From the NCBI GenBank assembly GCA_027036915.1, contig JALWCD010000237.1:1-6062 (forward strand): a stretch of 6,062 bases of DNA. The letters are read 5' to 3'. Under the pieces are notes generated by a model. The model was given only the letters and a program-made list of their open reading frames with translations, did no database searches and was not told the DNA's origin. The translations under genes and the position numbers were made by a program. Of the stretch, positions 5,909 through 6,062 are shown in pieces; the stretch's first letter is position 1, and each line of letters opens with the position of its first letter. This stretch comes from Thermodesulfatator sp. (GTDB lineage Bacteria; Desulfobacterota; Thermodesulfobacteria; Thermodesulfobacteriales; Thermodesulfobacteriaceae).

Positions 5909-6062
5909 AAGCGGCTTCCTTTTCCTCCTGGACCTCGGTCTTCTCCTCGGCTTCCTCAAGCCCGAAGGCCCGGATCTGTTCCAGGATGGCCTCGTCGGTG
6001 AACCCTCCGAGCGTGATGGCGAAGACCGGACAGTGCGAACCACAGACCCCGCAGCCCTTGCA
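5907..6062 (-). CDS. hdrA: HdrA-type FAD iron-sulfur protein, C-terminal end (cut by window edge)
   Basis: Only the last 51 codons and the TAA are visible. They begin at a ferredoxin motif, CKGCGVCGSHCP, which supplies four cysteines of a [4Fe-4S] cluster, followed by GGFTDEAILEQI. This matches the C-terminal ferredoxin end of HdrA proteins, where a CxxCxxCxxxC motif precedes a FTDEQI-like helix. The tail (about 18 residues) is rich in Glu and Lys. HdrA is the flavin-based bifurcating core of Hdr complexes; the FAD domain lies outside the window. The following mvhD gene, a standard HdrA partner, supports the call. The frame is given by the visible ferredoxin motif, and the true start is not in the window. 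Confidence 0.85.
   Translation of the reverse strand, partial: CKGCGVCGSHCPVFAITLGGFTDEAILEQIRAFGLEEAEEKTEVQEEKEAA

Overview
The window is a compact, GC-rich bacterial operon read entirely on the minus strand. In transcription order (high to low coordinates) it holds: the last 51 codons of hdrA; an mvhD-type gene interrupted by an in-frame UGA that is best read as selenocysteine; an HdrC-like protein with four [4Fe-4S] motifs; a small second MvhD-like protein; metV; a large fusion of methylenetetrahydrofolate reductase (MetF) with the CODH/ACS corrinoid-protein small subunit (AcsD); and the first half of acsB, the acetyl-CoA synthase alpha subunit. Gaps run from 11 to 20 bases or are replaced by overlaps (4 nt and 1 nt). 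No stretch longer than 20 bases lies outside a gene, and I see no promoter, terminator, RNA gene, mobile element or CRISPR.

The genes form one chemical unit, the methyl-branch end of the Wood-Ljungdahl (reductive acetyl-CoA) pathway and its junction with the carbonyl branch. MetF with MetV reduces methylene-THF to methyl-THF. The Hdr/Mvh-type iron-sulfur proteins encoded just upstream are the expected electron-delivery module, by analogy with the Moorella hdrCBA-mvhD-metVF cluster. AcsD is part of the corrinoid iron-sulfur protein that receives the methyl group, and AcsB joins methyl, CO and CoA to make acetyl-CoA. The pathway may run forward (autotrophy) or in reverse (acetate oxidation); the sequence does not say which.

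The organism is probably an anaerobic bacterium with a complete Wood-Ljungdahl pathway. The bacterial-type AcsB, the Hdr/Mvh electron module and the Sec-containing MvhD fit an autotrophic sulfate or sulfur metaboliser of the Thermodesulfobacteriota/Desulfobacterota type. This placement is inference from gene content and style, not from a marker gene.

Two features stand out. First, the two open frames at 5701-5895 and 5179-5697 are one selenoprotein gene: the UGA sits exactly where MvhD proteins have a conserved Cys, and a hairpin of the right type follows it. Second, MetF and AcsD are fused through a roughly 175-residue Glu/Pro/Lys-rich linker, physically tying methyl-THF production to the corrinoid methyl carrier.
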